Assembly (NCBI GenBank): GCA_001766655.1
Contig: MJCC01000004.1
Location: forward strand, 5,189 to 69,188
From: Phytomonas francai
Taxonomy: Eukaryota; Euglenozoa; Kinetoplastea; Trypanosomatida; Trypanosomatidae
Reading direction: 5' to 3'
Length of the DNA: 64,000 bases
Positions 53,509-63,700 of the stretch are shown here, piece by piece. Under the pieces are notes generated by a model. That model ran no database searches. It saw nothing but the letters and a program-made list of their open reading frames with translations, and was not told the DNA's origin. The position numbers and the translations under genes were made by a program. The stretch's first letter is position 1. Every line of letters begins with the position of its first letter.

Positions 53509-56500
53509 ATGAATCAGAAAGACAAGGCAAACTTGAGTCAACAACGCTCACTTGTATCCATGAATGATGCTTCATATATATCACCACGCACACTAACTCC
53601 TGAGATGGCATCGACTGAAGGTCTACATAAAAATGACCATTGTGATATTAGCAGTGCAAGCAAAAGCTTCGGCGGTTTCCATGAGCCACCTGGGACTAAA
53701 GAAGGTTGCGCAGTTCCTTTTGCTATTAGTAGACGTCGGTTGACTATACCTCAAACATCATTTAGCGAAAAATCAAGGGGTAATAGTGTGGCCTTCCAAA
53801 GTGGCAGAACGAGTGACGTCGCCCAATCTAGCGATAGTGAGGATGATGAGGGGTGGGTTCGAACCTCCGTGTGTGCAAGATCTGCTCTCGACGTAAAGGA
53901 AAGCCAAAGGACAAGTCACACAAAATTTCCCACCTGCCAAGATGCTGAACTTGAGACAACGACGCTTCACCATCCTATAATCAGATTTAGCGAAGGCATT
54001 GCTAACTCTCCTGGTGTGGCAGCCACAACCTTTCATGAGCCCAAGTACTCCTATTCCCCTAAATCAATGTATGATCTCCCCCCTTCCAGTGCTCCCAGCA
54101 CGATGTGTGCCAGCGAGTTGCACTCGATGGTAACTGAGAAGCAGTCTAGGACTAATATTTGCGCTAAGAGACACTTTATGGAGTCCACGGCCTTCTCCCA
54201 CTCTACGCTCGTGCCGCGACTCCCACCGCTTGATTATGGTAATCAAAACTCTGCTACAGAAATAGGGAGTAGAAGCCTTAACTGCAGCCGAATTCCTAAC
54301 TACATACTTAGTAGTGGTGATGTACACCATAATAATAATAATAATAATAGCAGCACTAACATATTCATGGATCTTTTGCCTAGCTCCTTTTCTAAGACAC
54401 CGAGCGCGTTGAACCCTAATCCAACATCAACAAATAGGACTGAGTCGTCGTTTCTGGGCTCAATCGTAAAAATTAAAGGCCGTTCAGCCCTCATTGCTAA
54501 GCTTATGCATCGAAGAGAGTGCCTTAAAAAAAAACTCACGCAGCTTCAACTCACAGCCACTGCAAAGAACATATTTGCCATCGTACGCGCGGGTAAGGCA
54601 TCACAGCTACAGTATCTGCTTCAGGAAAAGTTACTCAAAATCGATAAAAGAGATTACAACGGCTGCACCCCACTACATGTCGCGGCGAGTGAGGGTAATA
54701 TGGCCATTGTGAAAGTTCTTCTGTCCTTTGGTGCGGATATTCTGGCGCTGGACAGTTTTGGCAGAACCCCGTTGGATTGTGCAGCAGCATATCGACAGAG
54801 TGGGGTGGCGCGATACTTGATGGCGGTGATCCGTGCTCCATGGCAACCAGAAATGGCAATAGCAGCAGATGTTCTGAGTGTTAATCCGAATGTTGATGGA
54901 GTGTTTGTTGAGCCGACTGAGGTGTCGTCGTCATTGTCTTTGCCATCACCTCCCGGTGACTCGATGGCGTCGAGCCTAGTACAAGCACAAGGCTGCAGGA
55001 TTAACATAGACGCATCTTTTCTTTCTATTCCAGACTTCGCACCTGCGCAGCCCTCGGACAAAATCAGCGAGGGCGGCACAAGCAATACCTCAAGCTCAGA
55101 ATACTTGAGGGCTATCCAGCGCAATTCGGCACCTCCGCAGGAGGCAGAGACTCAAAAAAAAGGAATAGGAAGCAGTGATGCTACCAATGGAACCAAGCTT
55201 TTAGAAAAGCCTCCCCCAGGGAGAATGGAAGTAGGCCTTAAAACCAAACTCGACTGCGCTGGGTCTACAGATGTGTCACACTCAAAAGGTGTGCAGTTTT
55301 TAAGGTTTAACACAGAAGATAGCATATGTAACGAGGCTGGTATAGGTGGGGGAACAAGAATATTACCAAGTCCTCAACTAATAGAAACTCAAGGACACGA
55401 TGCAGCTGTGGGGCGCCTGGAGCTGCCACGGGAACCACAAAAGGCAGCACGGAGCGAGGAAAAGAGTGGCAGTACAATTGGCATTGATCTTCAGAATCAA
55501 CGCGATGAATTCAAAGCAACTATGCCGCTGTCCGGGACCATCAAATCACTGGAACAAGAGCAATCTTTAGAATGTTTTGTGCGTTCCGAAATGAAATGTG
55601 GACAAAACCCCCAAAAATCGATCTTGAAAAGCGAGGCTGAACAATCTGTTTCACATAAAAAGACAGCGGATATGGGCGTTCCTTTGCGAGAGCACTCTAA
55701 ATTCACGACTATTTTGGACAACATATCCCTGATTGTGTGCTTGTGTGGGTTGCCGGGGCGTGGCAAAAGCTATATTAGTCTTCGTCTGATGCGCTACATG
55801 AACTGGAAAGGCATTCCATGCCGAGTTTTCAACGCAGGGAACTATCGCCGAAAGCTGTTGGGTGTTGAAGGCACCTCTAAAGCTGACTTTTACGACCCAA
55901 ATAATTTGCAAGGAAGAAAGCAACGTGAGGTCATGGCATCACTCGCGTGTGAGGATCTAGTGAATTTTATTGAGCTCCATCGAGTTGCTATTGGTATTTT
56001 GGATGCCACAAATACGACCAAATCGCGTCGGTCTAAACTAAAGAATTTATTCGCCATTGAATGTGGAAAGCGTGGTCTGCAACATCGTCTTTTGTTTATC
56101 GAATCCGTGTGTACCGACGAGGGAATCATCAATTTGAATATTCTGCGCAGTAAGTGTAAAAACGACGATTTCAAAGACATTAATGATACAAACGTCGTCA
56201 TTGCTGAGTTCAGAAATCGCATTCAGCAATACGAGAAGGTCTACGAGACCCTCTACCCGAGTGAAGGGCTATCCTTTATCAAAATTATAAACGCCAAGCA
56301 TCAGATAATTCTTTACAAGGTACCCCTAGGATTAGGAAGTCGTGTAGGATTTTTCCTGATGAATCTTCATCCCATTCCATACCCGATATACATTGTGCTC
56401 CCAGGCGAGACTCAGGGAGATTGTGAGGGCGTATACGGTGGCAGTGAGCGCCTTACAGCCTGTGGTGAATCTTTTTCTTGGGCTCTAAAACACTTTATAC

Positions 56501-57681
56501 AAGACCGCTACGTGCCGCACATGCTTATTCTTCATGGTACAAACCAGAGTGTGCTGAGTACGCTGAGACCCCTCTTACAAGGTGACGACGAGACCACTGG
56601 TAGGTCAAATCTAAGTTATCTATATAAACCTCTATTTTATCATCATGTTTTTGACGCAGAGCGGGCGCATCACCGTCTCCAGAGAGATGATGACGGCAAC
56701 GTTGCACTATCACGCAATACGGGTGTTGTTTTCTGTCGTCATGCTTCCACTCTGGGGCATTCACCGCGCCGCATAGTCTCACCAAATATTTCTGGATTGC
56801 TGCATATGGTGCCACCCACATCACAGAAGGATGATAGAGCGCCCCTTTCCATGAGACCTCGCGGGGGCTTAGATGCTATGAAAACTGGAAAAAGTGGATC
56901 TGTTAACATGATCCCTTTTCCTGTCACAGATTGTCAACAACAAGAAGATCATCAAGATAGGCGAAAAAGTTGTTCATCACCCACAGAATGCCTTGACAAC
57001 AATGACGAAGACAACGAAACTATTGAAGAAGTCTTGTGTGGGGTTCCCGGTCTGGACAATATTAACTACGGCCTCTTCAGCGGTCACGACGCGACATGGG
57101 CACTTGAGCACTACCCCCGGCTCTCACCTCTGATTCGTGCCAGCGGACTAGCGGATCAGCAGCCTGGCGCCAGGGTCGCAGCAGTCGAGGTGGTAGCACA
57201 AGAGGAAACAAAAGAGGATAACTTTACTGCTATACCCACTATTACTGATGCAGACCCAGGAAGAGGTTCCCGTGTCCCACCGCCAATACATTTCACAAGC
57301 TTTGCGGATGCTCTTCGTTGTCTCCGCCGTTTTCCTACCGATGTGGACCCGATTCTGGCCTATAACATGCACTTCCCGAACGGAGAGAGCTTCCGGCAGG
57401 TTAGTGTGCGCTTGGAGCCGGCGTTGATGGCAGTGATGCGAACACAATCGCCCGTGTTTGTGGTGGCATCTTCAGTAGCTGCACAGGGCGTACTGGCCTT
57501 TTTTACTGATATCATGCCGGAGAAATTGATGACATTGCGCTTACCTCAACACAGTGTTGTTGAAATTGGCTTCAACGAGTCCATTACAATACATCCGTTA
57601 CTTCCAGATGCTGAATTGAATTGCAAACCAAGTGTTTTGTCACCTATTTCGACACAAGAGGAGATAGGGAAGACGCTGTAA
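53509..57681 (+). CDS. Ankyrin-repeat 6-phosphofructo-2-kinase/fructose-2,6-bisphosphatase with degenerate bisphosphatase domain
   Basis: A 1390-residue protein that sets fructose 2,6-bisphosphate, which in kinetoplastids activates pyruvate kinase rather than phosphofructokinase. About 340 mostly disordered N-terminal residues (with a HHNNNNNN run) lead into ankyrin repeats at about 355-445 (CTPLHVAASEGNMAIVKVLL, RTPLDCAAAYRQSGVARYL). A long linker follows, then the kinase domain. It has a P-loop GLPGRGKS at 747-754, FNAGNYRRK, FYDPNN and DATNTTKSRR, all expected for an active kinase. In the bisphosphatase domain the R-H-G-E motif is L-P-G-E (Pro965 where the phosphorylated His should be), the second catalytic His is Ser1321 in VVASSVAAQG, and the acidic residue after NINYG is also replaced. 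It is therefore likely kinase-only. Ankyrin fusions are known for trypanosomatid members of this family. The first ATG is used. Confidence 0.92.
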   Translation: MNQKDKANLSQQRSLVSMNDASYISPRTLTPEMASTEGLHKNDHCDISSASKSFGGFHEPPGTKEGCAVPFAISRRRLTIPQTSFSEKSRGNSVAFQSGRTSDVAQSSDSEDDEGWVRTSVCARSALDVKESQRTSHTKFPTCQDAELETTTLHHPIIRFSEGIANSPGVAATTFHEPKYSYSPKSMYDLPPSSAPSTMCASELHSMVTEKQSRTNICAKRHFMESTAFSHSTLVPRLPPLDYGNQNSATEIGSRSLNCSRIPNYILSSGDVHHNNNNNNSSTNIFMDLLPSSFSKTPSALNPNPTSTNRTESSFLGSIVKIKGRSALIAKLMHRRECLKKKLTQLQLTATAKNIFAIVRAGKASQLQYLLQEKLLKIDKRDYNGCTPLHVAASEGNMAIVKVLLSFGADILALDSFGRTPLDCAAAYRQSGVARYLMAVIRAPWQPEMAIAADVLSVNPNVDGVFVEPTEVSSSLSLPSPPGDSMASSLVQAQGCRINIDASFLSIPDFAPAQPSDKISEGGTSNTSSSEYLRAIQRNSAPPQEAETQKKGIGSSDATNGTKLLEKPPPGRMEVGLKTKLDCAGSTDVSHSKGVQFLRFNTEDSICNEAGIGGGTRILPSPQLIETQGHDAAVGRLELPREPQKAARSEEKSGSTIGIDLQNQRDEFKATMPLSGTIKSLEQEQSLECFVRSEMKCGQNPQKSILKSEAEQSVSHKKTADMGVPLREHSKFTTILDNISLIVCLCGLPGRGKSYISLRLMRYMNWKGIPCRVFNAGNYRRKLLGVEGTSKADFYDPNNLQGRKQREVMASLACEDLVNFIELHRVAIGILDATNTTKSRRSKLKNLFAIECGKRGLQHRLLFIESVCTDEGIINLNILRSKCKNDDFKDINDTNVVIAEFRNRIQQYEKVYETLYPSEGLSFIKIINAKHQIILYKVPLGLGSRVGFFLMNLHPIPYPIYIVLPGETQGDCEGVYGGSERLTACGESFSWALKHFIQDRYVPHMLILHGTNQSVLSTLRPLLQGDDETTGRSNLSYLYKPLFYHHVFDAERAHHRLQRDDDGNVALSRNTGVVFCRHASTLGHSPRRIVSPNISGLLHMVPPTSQKDDRAPLSMRPRGGLDAMKTGKSGSVNMIPFPVTDCQQQEDHQDRRKSCSSPTECLDNNDEDNETIEEVLCGVPGLDNINYGLFSGHDATWALEHYPRLSPLIRASGLADQQPGARVAAVEVVAQEETKEDNFTAIPTITDADPGRGSRVPPPIHFTSFADALRCLRRFPTDVDPILAYNMHFPNGESFRQVSVRLEPALMAVMRTQSPVFVVASSVAAQGVLAFFTDIMPEKLMTLRLPQHSVVEIGFNESITIHPLLPDAELNCKPSVLSPISTQEEIGKTL

Positions 57682-58262
57682 CTTGGGTATTCTACTCATT
57701 AGTTGTATGAGCCGAAATCCTTGCGTTGTTGTGGGAAAACCATATCCACTAATCTTGATCTTTACATACACCATTATGTATATGTAACTACGTAATATGT
57801 TAAATGATAAGTGAAGCTTTGACTATAAAGAAGGTGATACTTTATGCCAGCGAGCATCTAAATTTATAGAAATAAATCAGGAATTTGCATGTTTTCATCG
57901 AGTAGGGAATACTACAGGCTACTGATATAATCTACCAGACGATAGCAATGAAGCGATGAAAAAAGTAGGCCAAACAGAAGAGGGTATCTTAGCATGCCTT
58001 TTTCCCTTTTCAGACGACACCAATACTTCCGGGGGTAACACAATGAGAAACACAAAGATTTGTATTCCTTTCCATTAATCTCTGATTATCACATAATTTA
58101 TAATTGCTTTACATATTGTTAGATGTTATCATTATCGTAATAGGTGTATCCCTAAACAGGTGTTTGTTCTCCCTCAAGTTCTATTTTAAACCTTTATAAT
58201 TTAGTTGGATTGCTGTTGTTGGTGTTTTTTTGTTTCTATTTTGTATACATACATACATACAT

Positions 58263-58315
<53 letters not shown>

Positions 58316-58865
58316 CGAATATAAAGATTCAATATGAAGAAACAAAATCGGTTTCATTTTGGGATCACTCATTCATTGTTAAAATAATTAATATCGTATG
58401 CACGTGCTTGCGTTCACGATATCGGTTTTCGTATATATATTTCCTATTATTGTACCCCAATTTTCTCTAATCTGTTGACTTTCATTTGTCGAATCACATG
58501 TGAAAATGTTGAAAAGGGCAGTGTGAACATTTTTTCTATAAAAAATTACGCATCGCTTTATGCAAGGGTGTGCTATCAAGAAGATTTTTTTCTCACTTCT
58601 ATTGTAGACTGGTACTAAATTGACTCCCCAACTTAATCAATAGTATCGGCATTAATGCAACATATCTTTTTTTTGTTCCCCCTTGCATTTAGGTGTTCCT
58701 ATACCCCTTTTAGTGCATGCAAATCGAATTAATATTACAGGCTATAACTTGGAGGAAAAATTGACGAGCTGGATTCCTTCCTTTAGTTCTCATTTTCTTC
58801 CCCCACATTCACATCCACACACACGCATACACAAATAAACACGATCCTGTGATAATTAAATAAAG
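57682..58865. other. Intergenic spacer with compound microsatellite
   Basis: 1.18 kb of AT-rich sequence. It holds a compound TACA/CA/TA microsatellite and short chance frames around it. Pyrimidine-rich stretches at 58669-58685 and 58778-58803 (CCTTTAGTTCTCATTTTCTT) could serve as trans-splice signals for the next gene. Nothing else is recognised. Confidence 0.4.
58244..58310. repeat. Compound (TACA)n(CA)n(TA)n microsatellite
   Basis: Five TACA units, then about six CA units, then about 17 TA units without interruption. Confidence 0.95.
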
Positions 58866-60080
58866 ATGCATATATTAACAAACGGGACTCCGTTGACTAA
58901 TGGCGAAGTATACGCCCTTATCCGTCGACGCCGAGATGAACGTAGCTCAGAAATCCATCCACCTTTCGGGCTCCAGCATGTGCAGGCCGACACTCAAAGC
59001 CGTGCAAGCAGCCACTATGGTCCCGCAGGTCGCCTTCTTTCAGCATACGCCAATGGCAGTGATGTCAACAGTGCCTCATCGATAGAGGCCTCGCGCATAT
59101 TGCTGTCGTCACCCTCCTCTGCGCACCTGATAGTATTGCTTACTGAAGTGAGATTACTTAACTATTTAGGAAACCATGCCTGCCTGAAGAGCTCGAAGGA
59201 TGGTGCGCTTCGCAACATTTATGGCCCTTCTACAGTATATGCCCAGCAAGAGCAACACGGATTCACTATGGTAAGAACAGGGTTTGAGAACAAAGGTGAT
59301 GATTTGGAGACACAGCTGGGAGAAAAATGCAGAGTGAAGGCTTCTGGAGCGCCAGTTTCCTCTAAATGTAACATTAACGATGGCAAATCAGCCGGCACTG
59401 ACGCATGCGAACCACGATATGGGACTAACCCAAATGACTCGACTAATATCAAGGATTGGCAAGAGGTAATTTTGCAGAACCGTGCTGGGACACCGGTGCA
59501 TATTAATGCGGTACAGCACCTTCTTACGTATTATGAGAATCAGGGCTATCAAAAAGAAAAGAATTGGGCCTATGAGATCCGAAACTACGTTGAAACACTG
59601 CGATTCTCTAACCTACACAAAACGGTTAAACCTGAGCCAAGTGACACTAATGAGGAAAGTTGCAATGCTTTGGGTGAGTTTCCTCTCTCTCTATCTATCT
59701 CCTCAGCCGTCGCAGCGCGCCCGGTTAATTCAGTAAACGTGCGGCCATTGCTATCGGCACCGAAGAATTTGCATATGAACAGCGATGTGGCCGATGCCGC
59801 ATCTTGCCTGAAGCAATCATATCCGTCTTCAAATAGTATGTATCACAAGGGAATCGTTGTGGAACGCTTGTTCTTGACTCAGCAGGAGCTTATGCAGCTG
59901 ATTGTGGGGAGACCTCGAAGCAACCTTGAGGTTTACCGGCTGTTAGATAATCTGTCTGAACGGTTTGGTAGTGATGAGGAAGCTGCTCTTCGCTTTATTA
60001 ATTTCATTACCAACGTTTTCGAGACTTCTAATGAAGATAAAGTTGTGAAGGAAGAGATGAAAGGGTTTGACGACACATAA
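58866..60080 (+). CDS. Candidate RNA polymerase III subunit RPC9 (CRCP/Rpc17-like), expanded
   Basis: A 404-residue protein. Three separated pieces match in order the layout of RPC9: an N-terminal L-x-N-x-E-V-x-x-L element (PLTNGEVYALI, about residues 9-19), a helical middle (AYEIRNYVETLRFSNL, about 234-249), and a C-terminal helical bundle (LTQQELMQLIVGRPRSNLEV, then LLDNLSERF and ALRFINFITNVFE, about 338-390). In RPC9 the same order is a start helix, a Y-x-x-L-x-Y-I helix, an L-x-x-x-E-x-x-x-L-x-N-x-R-P segment and the last helices. The usual protein is about 130-150 residues; here low-complexity insertions of about 180 and 80 residues separate the parts. RPC9 pairs with RPC8 as the Pol III stalk that initiates 5S and tRNA transcription. 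RPB4 is an alternative relative. The match was made by eye only. Confidence 0.6.
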   Translation: MHILTNGTPLTNGEVYALIRRRRDERSSEIHPPFGLQHVQADTQSRASSHYGPAGRLLSAYANGSDVNSASSIEASRILLSSPSSAHLIVLLTEVRLLNYLGNHACLKSSKDGALRNIYGPSTVYAQQEQHGFTMVRTGFENKGDDLETQLGEKCRVKASGAPVSSKCNINDGKSAGTDACEPRYGTNPNDSTNIKDWQEVILQNRAGTPVHINAVQHLLTYYENQGYQKEKNWAYEIRNYVETLRFSNLHKTVKPEPSDTNEESCNALGEFPLSLSISSAVAARPVNSVNVRPLLSAPKNLHMNSDVADAASCLKQSYPSSNSMYHKGIVVERLFLTQQELMQLIVGRPRSNLEVYRLLDNLSERFGSDEEAALRFINFITNVFETSNEDKVVKEEMKGFDDT

Positions 60081-60722
60081 ATTGAACGGGAAAGTATTAG
60101 ACGCAATAATTAGCGAGATATTAGAACACGTGCTTCGCCTGCTTCTTGCTCCTGTGACTAGTATTCTGGTTTACCCTAACCTGACATACAAGTTCAGATA
60201 GCTAGCGTTCAAAACAAGGATCTCACTCATATTACTGCAGGAGCCTTTCTAGGCGAAAATTACGAGATCTATATTTCTTCCTTTTAATGGGGCCTAATAA
60301 TGGTTCTCACTTTATTTATGTTTCAAAAAGCCAGTATCTTTCGATATTCCCTGTTTGAATCTCTACTTCCTCAAAAAAGATCAAATTAGAAATCGGAAAA
60401 GAGGTAATTTGTTGAATACTGCTTTTTGAATCCTGTGCGTAAGAATCCAGTGAATGCACAAAAACATCTTGAGCTGCTACATCATACTTTTTATTTATCT
60501 CTGCACCTCTTTTCAGCCTCAAAGCACAAGGAAACGGATATAATTATTACAATTTATTAGCATTATTTTTTGCTTTTCTTCTAAAAAGCTGGCACACTCA
60601 TATAAGAGTGTTGCTATTCCTCTTCCTTTGATTTTCACTAATTCATTTTAATAAGTCCCATTTTTGTGTGTGTTTCCTTATTGCTTTGATTGATCAACTG
60701 CGGTTTATGTATTTGGATTCCT
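60081..60722. other. Intergenic spacer
   Basis: An AT-rich spacer. A pyrimidine-rich stretch at about 60612-60650 followed by AG at about 60655 is the best acceptor for the kinase gene. A second AG at 60744-60745 lies after its first ATG and could give an alternative, N-terminally shorter protein. Confidence 0.4.
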
Positions 60723-63700
60723 ATGTTTCTTGTATCTCTGATACAGGAGCTCCTTCAATGGTTGCACTCTGACATTGATTCTTCTCATACTGTGGCTCAT
60801 GAATCGAAAAGCGCGTCAAAGTCTTTGCTCCCTGGCGAATCCAATACAAAAAAGATTCCTGACTACAATGATAGGAGTAGCAGCAGTGGCTTTCGTTCTC
60901 CAGTGCTGATGCCGTTACCTAATTTATACACAAACTCAGGCTTCAACGACGAGGATGTTAATGGTCATCTACCTTGTGAATCATCTTGTCACAGTGTTTT
61001 AGAGTTTGATATGAGCATAATGGAATGCGGAGAAAATCGGGAAACCCCATTTACTCGATCTATGACCACAGCCGAGGTTTACAAACCCCTTCAGAAACAC
61101 GATGGGAAAGATATCGAGGAACCCTTCATCGAGAAGGGCGTTGAGGAATTTCTAGAAGATGTCATTATTGGTAGGACAGACCACCACCGTAAGTTTTTGA
61201 AACACCAAACATTGAAAACTGTCACCGCGGAAACAAATAGGTCTCAGAATAATTATCCTGATGGTGTTGCATCAAACCATTCTGAGCCGTTATCTGGAGA
61301 CACCACCGCTGTGGGCAGCACTGCCAACAAAACCCTCGCCCGTGATTGCCCTATCAGCTCTGCCGCACGGTCGTTACAGGCGTACGAGCTGGTTGCGTAC
61401 ATCGGCTCCGGAACCTTTTCTGAGGTGACGCTCGCTCGTCACAAGGTTAGCAATGAGTTGTATGCGATTAAGAAAATATCAAAGGAGAAGGTTTACAAAG
61501 CGGGTTTAGTAAAGCATACTTTCATGGAGCGCAAGATGCTCGTCACGCTGCATCATCCTTTTCTTGTGCGTCTCTATCAGGCCTTTCAGACACGAACGCA
61601 CCTGTACCTTGTATTAGATTTCGCCCAGGGTGGGGACTTGTTCTACTTCAACATCAAGAAGCGTTGGGTAAAGGAGATGAAGTATGAGCTTAGGAGGCTA
61701 CGTTATCCTTGCGTGGCCTCAAATATCATCGATCATCCTGGGCAAACTCTCAAGACAAAAAAGTGTTCTGCCCCCAGGAGTTTTGATTATCATGGAAACT
61801 TCTGTGCTTCTGATGAGAGTGTTAATGCCTTCAGCTTCGCAAGTGCTGACGACAAGATCGGACACATCCCCCCTCAAGCGGCTGAAAACCAGGAGGAGGA
61901 TGCCATTTCCTCCACTAAAGTCCATAATGAGTATCAAAAGAAGGAAGGCGCTCACACAAGAAAGCCGCTTCTGAAAAAGGAAGAATCTCCCTTGTCGCCT
62001 AGTATTTCCGATAATCGTCTGCACTATAAAGCTTGCAACATGGCTTGTGAATGTATCAACGCCAACGCTAGCACACCGCTTCTATATCAGCAAGCCGGTT
62101 TGGATGAGCCCGAAAAAAGAATTTGTGATAAACAGATTCATGAGATTTTATTGCGCAGAAATGCTCCTATTAGCAATATAACCGAATGTACACAAGAAAC
62201 CCAACAAACAAGAAAGCATCAACATCATCACCACGACACATTAAAGGCGCAAACACAGAGATTTCTATTGCTTCCTAGCCAACAGGAAGAATATTACTAT
62301 CACACACTTTCTCAGAGTTGCGCACCTCAACGTCCTCATTCCAAAGATTTCCGAGGGGCATTAGACTCCAATATGACAACAGAAGATCCTGATGCATCAT
62401 CCAATGGTTACGCACTTCAAGCCTCCGGTACTAGAAAACCAGCATCTCGTGCAGCCCATTCACACTCAAAGAACAACGCCGACGCAAGTTCGGTATTTTT
62501 TTCTTCCTCTGCATTCTCTGGTCTCACCCCAGGTAAACAGGTTGATAGTAGTCATCATTGTGTGCGCGAAGACGCGGAGGAGAGTTCTTTGCCCATGCCC
62601 CCCTTTGCCGGCGATGCCTCACGATTTCCAATCCGGTACATCGCATTCTATGCGATAGAAGTTGCCTTAGTGTTACAGTACCTACACAGCGAGGGCTTCA
62701 TCTACCGCGATCTTAAACCTGAGAACATCTTGCTGCGTCAAAGTGGACATATTCTCCTGACAGATTTCGGTGTCGCGAAACTACGCAAAAACGCTATGGA
62801 TGATTTAGGCATCACAAAAAGGTTAAGCCAAGCCATTGAAGAAGAAGAAAGTGGAATAAGAGATATTTTGAATCCGACGGATCAAACAGGCCGACCCTGG
62901 AATAGTGAATATCCCGCTACTAGTTGTGCTGACGTTGAGGAGCGCACCACGAGCTTCACTGGTACTGTAGAGTACATGAGTCCAGAGATGCTTCAAGGAA
63001 TTCCCCATGATACCCGTACCGACTGGTGGAGCTACGGTTGCCTCCTTTTTGAATGGGCCAATGGGCGCAAGCCCTTTGATGGTGACAGCCAGATCGCGCT
63101 TTTCAAGTCTATTATTGAGGAAAATGTGCGGGTTATAGAAGGAAAAGATTTTCAAATTACGGCGTTGGAGCTTCACAGCTATGCAGCAAAACTCTGTCTT
63201 CAGTATCAGGAGCTCGTTTGTGAGCGCAGGCTCAGTGCCTTTCCATGCGCTCAACAGGATCAGAAGTCTTCGCTGTACGGGGGTTCCGCCGAGCATAGTT
63301 CTACACCTGAAGGGGTAGCAAAAGAAGGTTCTGCGACTCAGAATGGCCAGAGACAGAACCTCCAGTCTTCTCCATCACATACTTTTCACGCAGCGAGTAG
63401 CTTTGCTGATAAAGATCTACAAGTAGCTTTGTGGGCCAAGACACACCCTGAGGCACGTACATGGTATTATTGCAGCTCTGATACCAGAAATCGAAGTGTA
63501 CCATCGTCGCGTATGTTGTTAGGGGCACACTTGAACCAATTAAAAACAAGACCGCAGGTCTATAGAACTTTTATACGATATGCCCTAGCGGATCTTCTTG
63601 AAGCTAACTTACTTCTCCGCGATCTCATCCTTGATCTGCTGAATCGTGATATGGGAAAGCGGCTGTGTGGGCCTATGGTGTTGGAACACCCTTTCTTTTC

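Noticed and set aside
53845..53870. tRNA T-loop-like GGTTCGAACC
   Set aside because: It sits inside the PFK-2/FBPase-2 coding sequence and no acceptor stem or anticodon arm can be built around it.
58181..58470. Short frames over the compound microsatellite
   Set aside because: Their translation is repeat-derived Ile/Tyr and Thr/His tracts.
61684..61974. Short plus-strand frames (also 62392-62658) inside the kinase region
   Set aside because: They are out of frame with the kinase, which is open across this whole stretch.
61719..62024. Minus-strand frames across the right-edge kinase (also 62823-63296 and 63301-63549)
   Set aside because: They are antisense to the continuous kinase reading frame that carries all catalytic motifs.
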